Counted from the stretch's first letter, positions 36,701 to 50,400 are shown. The stretch: 64,000 nucleotides of DNA from Erythrocercus mccallii (GCA_013397435.1 VZRG01000355.1:43887-107886); one strand, 5' to 3'. A program made the numbers and translations. The notes: a model not told the origin generated them from the letters alone.

Positions 36701-39700
36701 ATCCATTCAGGATCCATCCACAGGACTCATCCCATGCAAGACATCATCAAACAGTTTTCAAGCACCACAGTGCTACAAGGGGAATGGAAGGGATGAAGGC
36801 TGGAGAGCTCCATGTGAGCATGGATCAGTTATGCACAAACAAACACCAACCTGCAGCCATGATCAAAGCCAAAGCTCTTTGTCAAACTGGCAAACTGGCA
36901 AACTTTCCTCTAAGGAAAATGAGTGAAAAGCATGTGTATTTAGGCATACTTAGCAGAGATCCAATGTTTATGTACACTATGTAGAGAATGCTCACGGTGT
37001 GCGCTCACTGTCAAGGACACATTCGGCAATAATTATTTCCCAAGTTAAAACTCATCAAACAATGCCCATACAAGGCAACTCTTCATCCACTGTTGGACAT
37101 GAAAACCTCGGCAGCTTTTGTAATTTATCACCCTGTGAGCACAGCAAAAATATAACTTTGCCACAGCGTCCTTTCAAGTTAGGCTTTTTACTGAATTGTT
37201 TGGCAGGGTGTGCAATCATCACATCAGGGGCTGCATGGCAAAGAGAGCTCAAGTAGCAGAGATTGACTCCAAGTATCTACCACATATGCACACCATCACC
37301 ACAGCTTGACATGGATTTGCAGCAGATCTTTCTCATGGCCTGCTGCAGCAAGACTTTTCCTTATTTTAAGATACATATGAGTACAGAGAGAGAAATGAGG
37401 GACCAAAAATTATGAAAGAAACTTGCTCCTTGGCTGGTTAACAGCACAGCTCTGGGGAATGAAAGTGTTGTTTAAAGACGGAAATGTGATGGTACATGAC
37501 ACTACCATCTGTACATCCAACTAAATCACCGAGAAAGGTAATCTTGCAAAATTATGATTTAAGCCATTACAGAAACACCACATTTAGCAGACTCCAGGCA
37601 CACAGAGTTTCTTCTATATCAAGTAACTATTTTGCAATGTGTTGAAAAACAAGTTTTCATTAAGTAAGTGAGCAGTTCAAACTCAAGGGCTACATGATAC
37701 TGGAAAGCAGTTCTTTTTACCGAACAATTTTCCAAGACCTTTTCAAAATGCTGTTTCTCAATGTCTAGCACACCTTCCCAGCCTGCTTCTCCTCATCTTG
37801 CCCAAGTTCACAGTTTAAGGACAGCTAACTCCAAAACTAGCTAAAGCTCCAGGAGCAGTTTACTGGGAGGTGGGGGGTGGGTATTTCTTCAAAAGGCTCC
37901 CCACACAGCCTAGCTCTTCACTGGAGTTCAGTAAACAAGCCAGAAGTGGTTTATGGTCTGAGACGTTTACTGCTGGACTTTGCTTCCAAGTGAGAAATTA
38001 GCTTGGGGTAAGGTTGGGTGGTGGACGAGCAGGAGGCAAACACTGCTGAGGACCTGAAAGCGAGGCCAGCATTTCAGCCTTGTGTTCTGCCTCTCCCCTC
38101 TAGCACACATGGGCCTGTGTCATCTTTAAAGGAGTTTTATGACTTCCTCTGAACCAACTACCAAAGGAATCCTGGACTGTAATGCCGGACCCTAATACAA
38201 TTTCACACTAGACTTGCCTTCTAATTATCACAGAATATTAGGCTTCCACCCATCATATATAATTGACATGCTACCAGGGCTTTACAAAACCCCCAACAAA
38301 GATGACAAGAAACACTAGCATCACCCCTGAGTACAGCTCCACTACTCTGGCCCCGCATTAGCAAGGGGCAAGAAGAAGAAAGAAAAGCATGAGCTTGTGA
38401 ATGACTCTGGCTGGGTCATTGAGACAGACACATCTACCAAACTGTCCACTCAATCCAATCACCTTTGATTTACTCAAAATACCAAAAATGCCCCCTTTTC
38501 CTGGCTACAAAATGATCTGGGGTTGCTCAGCACCTCTGGGAATGGACCATGAGCTCTTGTCCCAATTGGTTCTGCTGTAATCCCTACAGCATGTATCCCT
38601 ACATGTACACCGTATTCCTACAGCATAATCACTGCCTACACTGTTTTTAGATACCTGCTAACGAAAAGTACTACCAAAATGCAGAGAGTCTTGGCATTTG
38701 ACTATTTCCAGGTGAAATTACACTAAGCTGTGAACACCAAAGGGAAGAAAAAGCAGCTGTCTCTGGGGTACACTGCACCCCCAAGGTGGGGTACCTGCCA
38801 CCTCCTCCCTCCTCTTGTCTCACACACACATTGCTTCAAGGCATGCTTTCTTCCTGGCAGAAGCGGCAAACTTGAACTTTTAGTTTTTAGCCTCTTATCA
38901 GAACTCTCCTTTTTCACTGGGTGGTCAGTGTTCTCCAGTTGCTTTAAAGCTGTGCTGCTGTCAGCCTTGTGTTTATTTTACTGGGGAGAATACTCCTGTG
39001 GAGATGGTCGCGTGCCAGGAAGGAAGGGATGTAACACAGCATTGAGGTCCTGCTAACAGTGGTGACACATCCATCAAGGGCAGCAGAGTTAGAATCCTAT
39101 GCTCACATCCTACAGATGATGCAGAGCTGCTGGTACCCTCTGATCAGAGCAGGGCAAACCAGGCTGGCAGATCTGGGGCTGTACTTCCCTCAGTGTTCTG
39201 AGGTTTTACAACCATCCCAAACCCTTATTTCAACTACACACTTCCAGGAGAAGCACTTTGTGCAGCAGTCTCCCTATATCTTTCACCAGACAAAAAATAA
39301 CATACCCCATTTTCCAATCTGAGTCATTTCCCATTCCCATTCTAAAGGCTCATGCAACCAGTCAGCTTTCCTTCCCTCCTCAAAACATTAGTAACTCCTG
39401 TTGGGATCTCACACCTAAAAAGCACCAGAAGAGGTAGCATACCCCATGATCCCCAACTCAGGTCCTCATCACGAAGGTCAGCAGCCAGCACCTCTCCCCA
39501 TCCAGGCATGGGGCTCCAGCCTTTTCAGAATCACAGATCTTGGTCCTGGATTCAACCATTATGGATTCGCATCCCCACCTGAACCTTTTTTTCCAGCCAC
39601 ACAGGATTTTTTAAGCCAGAAGACATCTTCACCATGTAGTCAGCTCCCAAAGCTGACTGGTAGGGTTATGGAAGTACCACAGTTTGGCACCATGTGCCAG

Positions 39701-40816
39701 CATGCAGCACATTTAACATCCCACCCAATTAGCAATCGTTTTATATAAATGGTTTATTTGCCTTATTAATGTTAAAGCCACTTGTTTCCCCTGCATTTCC
39801 ACTTAGGTTATTAATCAACGTGCATTTCAGTTTTTTGCTGATTACTCCAATGGCACAAAAAATTCCCAAGACTCACAGAGAAAACTTATAATAGTGAAAT
39901 TATTGTTTTTCTTTTTTGCAAACTTGTCTAGCAGTCAAAATACACTCTTTGATACCAAAGCCCTTTCACCTACGCTTACCAACAGTGAACTATTTTCAGA
40001 TGACCTTTACTGCATCTGTTAACTCAGCTGCTAATCCATCTTGCAGGCACGGGAATGGCAGTGCACACAATACCTCAGTGACATACCTCCCTTCAACACA
40101 ACAAATAATCCTAATTATTTCCATAGTGTTTACCTACAGTTACTTAAAATATCATACACAACTGAGGTCTGTCTGGCTTCTGTTTTTCCATTTTGCTTTG
40201 TTGACAGCTTTGGGTTCCCAAATTTACTGCCAAGAGGGTCAGGGAGTGCAGAGAACAAGAGAGATTTATATCCATGTGTGTACATTAAGCCAAATGCACA
40301 TTAAGAAACTTAATTTTCTACTGGAAAGAGCAGCTTAGGACACGAAGAAGGTTCTTGCATCCACTTGCCCAGGTTCAAATAACCATTGCAAAGCTCATCC
40401 TGGACCTGATGACAGAGCCAGTCTTCTGAAGGTCCAAGTCTGGGTAAATGCTGTCTGCTGAGGTCAACCCGAATGATTCTGGGACATCCCTTCTGGGCAA
40501 GGATAGACCAGGAGAGCTCTTCCCACACTCCTAACCCAGCTCTTCAGCTCCAAACAAAGACAAAGATCTGTCTCTGCTCTCCATAGCAGACCAGAGAAGC
40601 ATCACTGCTCAATGAGATCCCCTCCTGCCCAGTTCTCAAACTGAGGATGGGGCAATGGAGAGGTTCAGGTGGGAAGACCCCAAGGACCAAACTCAGAAAC
40701 TCTCCACAGCACATCTGGGCTGGGGACTCTATCCTTTGCAGGTGACGTCTAAGCAAGGAGGATGCAGGATCTTGCCTTCAGTGAGGTTTAAAGAGTTCAT
40801 TAAAAGCTAAAACTCA

Positions 40817-40834
40817 GCTCACCTGAGGAAAAAT
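40817..40834 (-). other. Candidate recursive-splice site in intron 1
   Basis: On the GPC4 sense strand a pyrimidine run ending TTTTTCCTCAG is directly followed by GTGAGC. An acceptor and a strong donor are thus juxtaposed with no exon between, as in ratchet sites of long introns. It is about 23 kb from exon 1 and 7 kb from exon 2. Confidence 0.3.
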
Positions 40835-43004
40835 ACCATCACTGCTTCATTTCCATAGCACAGCCAACAATTTCCTACCTGACAGGGTGGCCCAAATACT
40901 GCAAGGTTTTACACCCTGGAAAAATATGCCATGATAGAGCCTGCTTTCATTCCAACAAACAGGATATTGAGTCAATTAGTGGCACACCAAACACAAACCA
41001 GACAGATGAAGATAATACATTTCTGCAAACATCAAAAGAGAGAGAAACCACACAAAGACCTGAATATACAAATAAGGCAAGGGGGAAAAAAGAATATTAC
41101 AACATTACATAATTAAACTTATTATTTAAGCAAATCTGAAAAGGAAATAACTCTGGCTAACTACAGGATTCTCCTTGGCTCTAGCTAAGGCAGAAACCTG
41201 CAACAAAAACCAAGAGTTGTTTCTTAATTAAAAAACAAAACCCAAAAAACCCTCCTTAGTATCTCTGAGTGAGAACTCAGGAAATGCAAATTTTCTTTAT
41301 TATCACTAAATTCTTCAGGCATGAAACAGTTTTCATAACATGTCTCTGCCTATACGCACTATGTGAGTGGTGTTATACAAGGGTCAAGGTATGCTGAAAA
41401 TTATTGGTTTTTTCTCACTTCTCTGGTGAGGAGGATGGATACAGAAAATAGACCAACCCAATTCCAGGATGACTGAGCTCTATCAGCTACCAAAGAACAT
41501 GTAAAAAGCTCAATACCTGCGGTCAGTAGCTCTTACCTTTACCTAAGGGTAAAAGTCACAGGACAAAGAACTTGCATACAGCCAGCAATTAGGCTTCAAA
41601 ATTCAACAGAGATTGGCTACCAGACTCTGTCACGGTAATCCAAAAAACCTAACCAAGTATAATTTAATGCAAATAAAGGGAGCAAAAGGGTGGCAGGGAA
41701 GAGAATCCATTTGGAACAGCAAATACACAGAATTACTGAAGCCTCAGGTACAAGGACCAGCAAATAGAAGAGATGTGGCTGGGAGTCAGTTACTTTCGTT
41801 GTGAGACTTCTCATTTTTTTCCTTAAATTCCCCATTAAGAAAGCAAAACAAAGCCAAGAAAACCTGCCTGTTAGTATTTTTTTTTCCCTAAAGCTTTCGG
41901 CTGTTTGCCAGAAAAGAGCAGCCTCTGACCAAAACTGATTCCATCACAACAAATGTAATTTAAATTGGAATATTTTTCCTCCTTAACATTTTCTCCCTCC
42001 ACTTCTGGCCCCTGTCCCTTTGCATGCCCTAGACCCGCCATCAAGCACCTCCAGGGATGCTCACACCACTGCAGGGTGGCATCACATGTGGGCAGGCAGG
42101 AAAAAGCAGAAATATGACATTGGCAACCACTTTTCCAGTAATTTTTTCCTTTTCAAACACAGCTGATTCCAGTGTCAATGCACAAAAACACATTTCAGAG
42201 CCACACAGTAGGTTCTTGTGAGATGTATCCAGGCTCATCTATTTGTGCCAGCAGACTGGTCATCCACTTGCAAGTCCCAGACATGGCAATAGGTGACCCT
42301 TGTGATTCTGAGAATCGTGCTTTATGTGGAAAAATACCCCCAAAACAAAAGAAATTCAGAAGGATGTAAGATGTTCATGGTTTTGTGGACACATGGGAAG
42401 ACAGATCTCCTCAGCTGAGAGCTGCACTACCATTCGAAGCCACTGTTGTCTCAGGTGGTGGCACTGGCACATTTCAAAGCAAGCACCATTGTCCCAAGGC
42501 ACTGGAACTGTGCCTGTGTGGCTGAACTCCCTGAACATCCCCCCTTTCCAATGCTATCATCTATGCAGGAGCTCAACAGAAGTGAAGCTTTCCTGGTTGC
42601 ACAAGCAAAACCACATGTGCACCACGACACAAAGCAGAGCTACCATTTCCATGAGTTCCACAGCAGGAAGAGCAGTAAGGGCATGCAAACTGGCAGCTGT
42701 GACCCAAGCAAAAATTTTTTAAGAAACCCCAAAACCTAAAGATGTTTTTAATTCCTCAAATAAGAAACAAAGCTTGTGGAATTCAGCCACAATCTCCTGT
42801 TTTCGACTTAAAATAAAATTAAATAAATATCTCAGGCTTTATACAAACAATAATCTAATCTACCAAATGGAGCACAACAGCGATGTTAATTAACTTCCAG
42901 AGAGATTAATTCCCTATTGCAGGATCCAAAACAGGCACTGTGGAACCTGCTGCAATTCTAAGACCAACTTTACACAGAAGAGAAGGGGAAAAAAACCCCA
43001 AAGA

Positions 43005-43024
43005 GACAAACAAACAAACAAAAA
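43005..43024. repeat. Short (CAAA)n repeat
   Basis: Four to five CAAA units in an A-rich stretch of intron 1. Confidence 0.85.
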
Positions 43025-44689
43025 CACAAGACCAACTGCAAACAGCTATATTAAAGGGCAGTGCATTAATAAATACACAAATATCTGAGAAGTAGGAGGG
43101 CAATGTTTTCCACTTATAAGGACATGCTCCTTCACCCTGCCTTGGGGTAGTTTTGGGCATGGAGAAGAGTAAGCTGGATGCAGGGACTCAGCAAAGAGCC
43201 AGGACCAGCCAGGGTCACTCACAGGTCTTAAGTGACATGGACAGGAGGACTGCTTTTACTCCCCTGCTTTGATAGCAAAAGCTATGTGAGTTCCTTGTCC
43301 CACGCAGCTGCCAATGGCAGGGATCTCTTCCCAACAGCACAGGCAGCCTGGACTTCGGACCAGAGTGCCAACTCCTTATCTCCTTCCTCCTGGTGCCCTG
43401 CATGCCACCAGCCACCTACACTGCAGCACCCACTGATCCCAGGAATCCCACTCAGGGAGGGAGCAAAAGTGAGCCCAAGCTCTGCACCAAGGAGAAACAC
43501 CCTATCTTCTCCATTTGCAAGAGTATTGCTTGCTTGGGGTTTTTGGGGTGAGGACTTACAACTTGTAGTAACTGGAAGCATAAACAAAAAGATGACAAGC
43601 TTTAAGGGTTCAGATGTGGCAAAGTCCAGCTGTAATCTAACAGCTGAGAAACCAGGCACCTCCCCTGTCTCTGCGTGCCCCCAGTGTCACCCAAGGACCT
43701 CTGTACAGGACAGAAAACTGAGCTTTGGACTGCTTCTATCAGGAACAGCTAAAATCCAAGGCCCAAGGAAGAACAAGTCTGCTTGGGCAACTTGTCGATC
43801 CACACCTGCTGAAAATCACAGGCCCTGGTGCACCCAGACCCTGCCCAACAGACCCCACTCTGATCCCCTCCCTTGACACAATGCAAATAAAGGCATTTGC
43901 CCAGAGGGTCCTGCAGCCTTGAAGAGCATCATCTCTCCATTCTCTGGCTGGAACACTTGCAACTTCACTTTTTCCAGGCAAGGACACATCTTCCCCAAAG
44001 CACAAAAATACAGTGGGAATAACTCTTTTTGGTCTGGCTGCCCTCTTGTACCACTTGATGATGGATGGTTGGCTCCAGACAGCATTTCACGCACTCTGCC
44101 TCGAGGAGGACCAACCCTGAGGGCTTTTGCTTCTTAAATTCCCCTTTATTCAAGCTCAGAGATACCCATGGCCGTTGTGCAAGACCCGATAACCAGCCTG
44201 ACCTTGAGTGGACACAGGGTCCTCTAAACAACAGCATTCACACCATTGCCCAAAAAAACCTCACTGGCACCCAAAGTCCATCAGCAAGAGCCTCCTGCCA
44301 GCCCCAGGATGAGCAGTTAGGGGACATGACCTCCCTGCACAGAGCAGAGTTGTGCAAAGCCAGCAAAAACAGAGCCGGGGCATGGCCAGAACCAGCCATT
44401 TGGAGCATGCTTCCCATCAGCTGCAGAAATATTTGCTCTAACAGCCTTGAAGTCTTTAAGGAGAGCTCAACTTTTTTATTTTCGTTTCCAATTCACTATT
44501 TTCCATTTCTCCACAAAGCAATGAAACCAACCAAAACTCACCCGAGCCCTCCACGAGCAAGGCCCTAACTACCAGACCTTCCCCTGGCAGAACAGAGTTG
44601 CTCCCCTCACAGCCACATCCTGCTGCCCCTCACAGGACAATTAGCCTTAATCCTCGTTAGTTCTGTACGTTTCCTTTAAATCCTGTTAC

Positions 44690-44830
44690 CGCATTCCTCC
44701 GTGCACTGGAGCGCGGCCCAGCCGGCCTCCCCCAGCCTCCTCGGCGGCGGTGACGGTGACCCCGCGGTGCCTCCCGGCTCCTGACCCGCCGGGGCTGCGC
44801 GGCTCCCAAGGGCTGCAGCGCTCCCGGACT
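44690..44830. promoter_or_regulatory. Small intragenic CpG cluster in intron 1
   Basis: About 18 CpG dinucleotides occur in roughly 140 bases, in an intron that is otherwise AT-rich and CpG-poor. Bird and mammal introns lose CpG unless it stays unmethylated, so this suggests an active regulatory element or an alternative start site about 19 kb inside the gene. An inverted homeodomain-type repeat follows at 44843-44861. Function is inferred, not seen. Confidence 0.5.
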
Positions 44831-44842
44831 AATCTATCTTCA

Positions 44843-44861
44843 CTGATTAGTTCTTAATCAG
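44843..44861. promoter_or_regulatory. Inverted repeat CTGATTA-5-TAATCAG
   Basis: A perfect 7-bp inverted repeat is spaced by five bases, and each arm holds a TAAT/ATTA homeodomain core. It lies 13 bases beyond the CpG cluster. It could be a paired homeodomain binding site. Confidence 0.35.
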
Positions 44862-45466
44862 GAAGGCAGACGTGAACAAAGGGTGCAGATGAAAAGAGGA
44901 ACGGGGAGCGTGGGGAGTTTAAATTAGAGAAAAAACAAAGATTTTCTTCAAGGAAAAGATCCCCTTTGCTGCTTTAGGAGGCAGCTCTGAAAACCTGGTC
45001 CAAAAGCGGCGTTTGAAGTCTAGCTGCTTTCGTATTTATAACGTTTGAGTCCACAAAATCTACGCCAAAGCAGACCGAGTTGGACTACTACAGTCATTTA
45101 TTTTGGAAGTTCGTCCAAGCCTTGGTTAAAGATAAACAATGCGCCTGGATGTGAAAGAACACCAAAGCCAGGGTACCAGAGCGGCGAGGAGCTTCCACCC
45201 CCTTTGACAGCACCAAGGCACGAGATGGTATCAGTACAACTCAAAATGTGCTTACTCCTTCCTGCAGGGGCAGGGGAAGGCCTGGAAAAATTCTTATTTG
45301 TCCTTGGGAGGCATTCTTGATATGCTAATATTATGCAAAGATTCAGCTTAGAAATCTCAGACACAATCAAGGCATTTAGACCCGACTCATTAATGGCCAA
45401 CAGTTAATAGGCTGGAGCTGTAATTCCTGTCTGGGGACTTGAGGGTGTTTAAGCCAAATCCATAAA

Positions 45467-45475
45467 TACATATAC

Positions 45476-45570
<95 letters not shown>

Positions 45571-45571
45571 N

Positions 45572-45666
<95 letters not shown>
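45467..45666. repeat. (CATATA)n microsatellite, about 33 units, with one N
   Basis: About 200 bases of an almost perfect six-base repeat, with one variant unit (CACATA) at the left end and a single N at 45571 that keeps the repeat phase. In the GPC4 transcript it reads as a TATATG repeat. The open frames across it translate to alternating two-residue strings and are not genes. The true length is uncertain because such arrays are often collapsed or mis-sized in assemblies. Confidence 0.97.
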
Positions 45667-47390
45667 GCAGCCGCACTGTTGATCTGTTATGGAAGATAGG
45701 AAGCACCTATCCGTCCAAAACACTCTGAAAAACAAAAGTAAACCCAGACTTTTTCAGGTCTCCACTGATTTCCAAAGCCAGTAAGTGCATTAGTCTCCTT
45801 AAACCTCTTTCTTAAACCTGGGAAAAAAGTGATCAGCAGCACATCTTAGCACAAATTATGTGCTTAAGGAAAATTCTCCATGAACCAGAAGTTTAACAGA
45901 ATATAATTACTTCTAAAGCAGCACCTGAATGTCACAATTACAAATCAGTCTTTGGAGCTTGCAACCCTCCTTTCAATTCAAAGTTTAAGGCAACACCAAC
46001 ACACCAAAAACCAAGGTCTTGTGAAAAACCGATCTGCAAACACATGGTCAACATATTGCCAAACTGGAGAGACACCTCAAAAGAGTGACAATGCGAACTT
46101 TTGGGACTTCAAATAAACAAATTTGAACTAATCAATCTGGAAAGTCTGTTTTCTATTTGTGGCTTTGGGTTTGCTGTTTTATGTTTCTTTCTTTGTCTTA
46201 GCTGTTTGTTTGCTTTCAATTATGCAGGCCCCTCCTTATCCTAACCTCTGAATCTCCCTGTGCCGTGCTGGCCGGGAGGCGAGCAGCAGGACACCAGGAC
46301 ATGGAATATCAAATGAGAGTTACAGGATGAGCCAGAAGATGATCCTTCTTCAAAGGCTGTTGGTTTTGCTCTCAAATCAACTATTTTTTTGGTGTATCCC
46401 CTCCACGACAAGGGTATGGCACCAATAGTTGTCCTTTAGTCTGGAGTGGGGACTATTTGCTGTTTCACAGGTCATCAGGAGGTAGCAAGCAAAGTTTACC
46501 AGATGCGGCTTTTATCACCTCAAGTGGAACTATTTTCTTTATGGGAACCCTGGTTTTTAAGGTTTTATCAGATCACTGCGATTACAAAAGCCTCACTTAC
46601 ATGCTCAAAAGCTCCTATAAAACCTGTAGTTCAAGGTTTATTTGGTCTAGGTGGTTTTCAACTTGGGGGAATGACTTGCAGACACAAGTAATTTGTCCTA
46701 TAAGCTTTGACTGACCAGTTGCAAGGTACACTCAAACTGCGCCTGCCTCCTGAGCAAAATTCCATCAACTCACTGACCAAAAGATGTTCTAAGAATATTT
46801 TAAAAAAGAGGGAAAAGAAGGAGGGAAAAGGGCTTGCAGCAAAAAGGAAGTTTCAATTACTTTGTGAAATCAAGCAGAAAAATTAAGATCCAAGCAAACT
46901 TTATTAGCTCTGACAAGCAAATGCTGATGCCTTTGTTTCCTATGTGCTCAAAACTTTTACTAAGGAGGGGTGTGTGTGGTTTGGGATTTCTCTTCTTTTT
47001 AAGCAACAGAAATATGCCCTTTTTCTTTTTAACAACATGCTTTGCTACAACTGGGTTTCATAACTATATTCGAACAAGGGAACTGGCACACAGCTATCAC
47101 AAAGCAGCTGATCCTTCTCTAAGCATCCACCAACGTTTCCATGTGTCAATAGTACTTCACCACCACATTTGTCTATGTAAAAACCCACATTAATAAGCCC
47201 TTCTCCTGCCTCCAGAGCCTGCCTAACAGAGTAACAATGCAGATAACCTAAGAACTTAGAGCAGGTAAAGAGAGTTGAGAAAGAAAATACACGAAAGGCC
47301 AGATTTTTCAAATTCATTTTGCGTCCACCCATTTTTCAAGGCAGTTTGGCTCCTATTAAGCATTTCATATTCAGTTTGTAGCCTGCAGTC

Positions 47391-47427
47391 GGGGGGGGCG
47401 GGGGGCGCGACTGGAGGGGTCTGTGGG
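47391..47427 (+). other. G-run cluster with G-quadruplex potential
   Basis: A run of eight G, then one C, one G across a line break and further G-runs (GGGGG), followed within 25 bases by GGGG and GGG. Together these fit the G3+ four-tract pattern. The G-rich strand is the template strand for GPC4, so the transcript itself is C-rich here. Confidence 0.6.
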
Positions 47428-50400
47428 AGCACAGCAGTACTCTGAAGGCTGCAATATGGGGAGCTGTGGTCCCTTGAAACACGAGTTTTTAGAGGGCTCA
47501 CAAAATGCCCACTGCCCCACTCAAGCCCTACACTGCTCCTGCTGAACAAACCATCTCCTCTGCCAAAACCCCCCACTGGCTCCAGGCCCCTGAGGGCGGG
47601 TGGGCTGCAAGCTGGTGGAGCAGTTATTTCCACCGCCCCAAGGACCAGAAAGTCTCATTTGCTTAGAAAATAAAATTCAGTCCAAGAGCAGGTTCTGGGC
47701 AGACATAAATGAGACTTCAGTTCTAAGTGGAAAGTTTTCCACAAGACATTTTCATAGCAACACAGAGACTGTTTTGGCACCAGAGGAAAGGCAGAGCACT
47801 TGTGCTGCTCTACAATTCCAGCTCCCTGGCTGTCCCCCCAGTTTCTCTCAGCGCAGGATGACCTTCTCAGCCCCGACACAGGCAGTGCCCCTTCCACAAT
47901 GAGCCAGTTTGGGGGCAAATATTCTAGCTGAGTAGCTCCACTGCAGAGCAGCTTCCCAGGAGTCTGACAGAACCACTGCCATCACCCTAGAAATGCTTCT
48001 CCAGAGCATCACAGCCGCAACTCAATTTTGAGGAACCCATGCTACATCTCAGTACACAGCTGCACACTGTGAACACCCAGTAAAGCAGCAAGCTTCTGGA
48101 ATGCTGCATTTTCCAGCCTTGCCCACAAAGCCACACAAAGGCCTTTCTTGCTTCATCAATGACCCCAGGGATGCTGTCAACCCCTTGATCCAGCCTGCCT
48201 TCCTGGGAAGAAAGGTGATGTGGCTCTGCCCCAGGTCTTCACTCTGCTCATGACTGTACAAACAGCTGGACCAGAAAGAGCCACCAATTAAAGGGGTTTC
48301 AGAAACAATTAGCTCACATGAATCTGATGCAAAGCAGGGTTGGAGAAACAAGCCCAGATGAAGGGCTCTGGGAGGGATAGCCAGCAGAGCATGATCTTGC
48401 AGCAGCTCTTCCAGTGCAGATGCAGGACCAGGGCACAGATCTGTGCTTCCCAGCTCATCCCTTCCCTCAGTCAGAGCTCCCAGGGGCTAACTGGGACATG
48501 CAATAGGCTCTCTATGGCTATCAGGCTATCTTGGCCTGCCAGGCTATCAGAAGAAAGGCTACATGGGAAATTATTGAGCAATCTGTGTATCTGATATTGC
48601 ATCAGAGAAAAAAAAATCATTAAAAACAAAATCATACACTGCTGCCTAGAGCAGGACATCACAATTTAATAGGACTTTCCAATTTAAAGGTTAAAAACCT
48701 CACATCATGTGTTACTGCAAAAGGCAGGAAAGAACATGTTGCTGAAAGGGGATGCCAGCACTGAAAACAAGGAGGTAGGTCAGGTTTAAAATCTAAACAG
48801 GTCCACCGCACATCCATCCTAGGGCCACTGTTTATAATCAGAGAAAGGCAACTTTATACACAAAGATCACACACTAATGGTTCCTGGCTGTTCCTGGGGA
48901 AAAAAAGCTGCTTTTCAGCTGAACTTTACAAGAATTGTTCATGTACATAAGACAAAGCTCTAGAAACGCACATGGCCAAGGCTGAAGCAACACATGGAGA
49001 AATGCAAATAAGCAGTACAAGAGGACGTCCACTGCCAAAAATCCAAGGTGCATCTTGCTGAGGACCTTTGAAACTCCCTGAAACTGGGCCATCATACAGA
49101 GGGAGGGTGTCACTAGAAATCTTCCCTCCAGCTAGACGCACAGCTCCAGGTTGAATCCCTCTAAAAAAAGAAAAAAGGGATGGTGCCTGGAGAGGCAAGA
49201 GGCCATCAATCCCAAGCACAGGGCAGGACATTTGCCCAGAGATCTCAATAGTGGGGTCATTGCCTCCTCACCCAGGGACCAGCAGCAGTGGCACACACAG
49301 GAGCACAGCCTGTGCTCTGGTGAGGTTCAGAACCATCCCCTACATTTCCCACCTCCCTGCTTTATCTTCCCTTGGACAAAACACCTCAGAGCTAAGACCA
49401 CAGCTGAGTTTGTAAATAAGATTTTTTGACCTGAAAAACGTGCTTTTAAGCTCTCGACTGCTACTCCTACCAAGTGTTACTTTTCCAACAGCCAGGTATC
49501 CGTTGCAGAAGCCACCCAGCTCACACAAGCACCGCACTGTGCTCTGCTAGCACAACATGACCTACGTCCAAAATCCCATCCTGCTGCTGAAACAGACTCC
49601 CAATGTATTCCCAGGTCTGGAACCACCAGGCTGCCAGTGTTTGTGGAAAAGGTGAGGCTGAGTAGTTTAACCTACCCTGGATGAGGCGAGAAGGAGGGTG
49701 GAAGAGAGGGGAGAAAGAATTAAGATAAGGATATCACAAAATTAAGAATTCCTCCTTCTTCCCCTCTGCAGAATGCCCTATCTTTGCCGCTCTCCTTGGC
49801 GCAGCTGTGAACACCAGCCTTATCTGCCGCCAGCTTCCCACAGGCACTCCTCCTCCTCACCACAGCACAGATAAATCCCAACATCTCTGCAACAATTCCC
49901 AAGCCAATTTCTGTGCTGCCACCTTGTTTGAGCAAATGCCTCCCAGAAGGGACAGCAGCATCCCAGATGACAACAAAAGAGTGCAGGAGGCCACTTCAAC
50001 CTTTGAAAATTAAAGTTTTTTGAGTTCCCTACCCTCCTCCCAAACACATTTCACAGTGTAAGCATGCGCCTTCTCATTGCTGCTCCACACGGGAACACGG
50101 CACAGCGTCATGTTTTCTTAGGTATTTTGGAAAAAGCAAATTTGGGAGACACCCCAGCCCTGGTGTTGTGCAGTCTGTCCACCTGCAGACCCCAAATTTG
50201 ATCCCCTGTCTTGAAGAGCAGCTGGGCTTGTGCAAATAGCTTTGGTGGGATAGGAAAACAACACACTGGGCTTACAGCTACTACACCAACTACACCAGGG
50301 TACAATTGCACTGAGGTTTTGCTGGCAGGCAGCAAAAGGGTTTATTCTGTCTTCTTAAGCACAGTCCTGAGCAATCTGGGGGGAGTAGGGAGTGCAAACA

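Noticed and set aside
38570..38632. Possible tandem repeat of a CCTACAGCAT/CCTACATG motif
   Set aside because: Only two or three poorly matching short units with irregular spacing.
39520..39560. Possible CR1 retrotransposon 3' end (CAGAATCACAG)
   Set aside because: Only one short match and no tandem ATTCTGTG tail or upstream CR1 body.
43232..43876. 214-codon plus-strand open frame in intron 1
   Set aside because: Low-complexity Pro/Ser-rich translation with no family resemblance and no splice or promoter context. Overlapping open frames on the other strand show the region simply lacks stops.
45376..45735. Open frames coding alternating two-residue strings
   Set aside because: These are translations of the hexanucleotide microsatellite.
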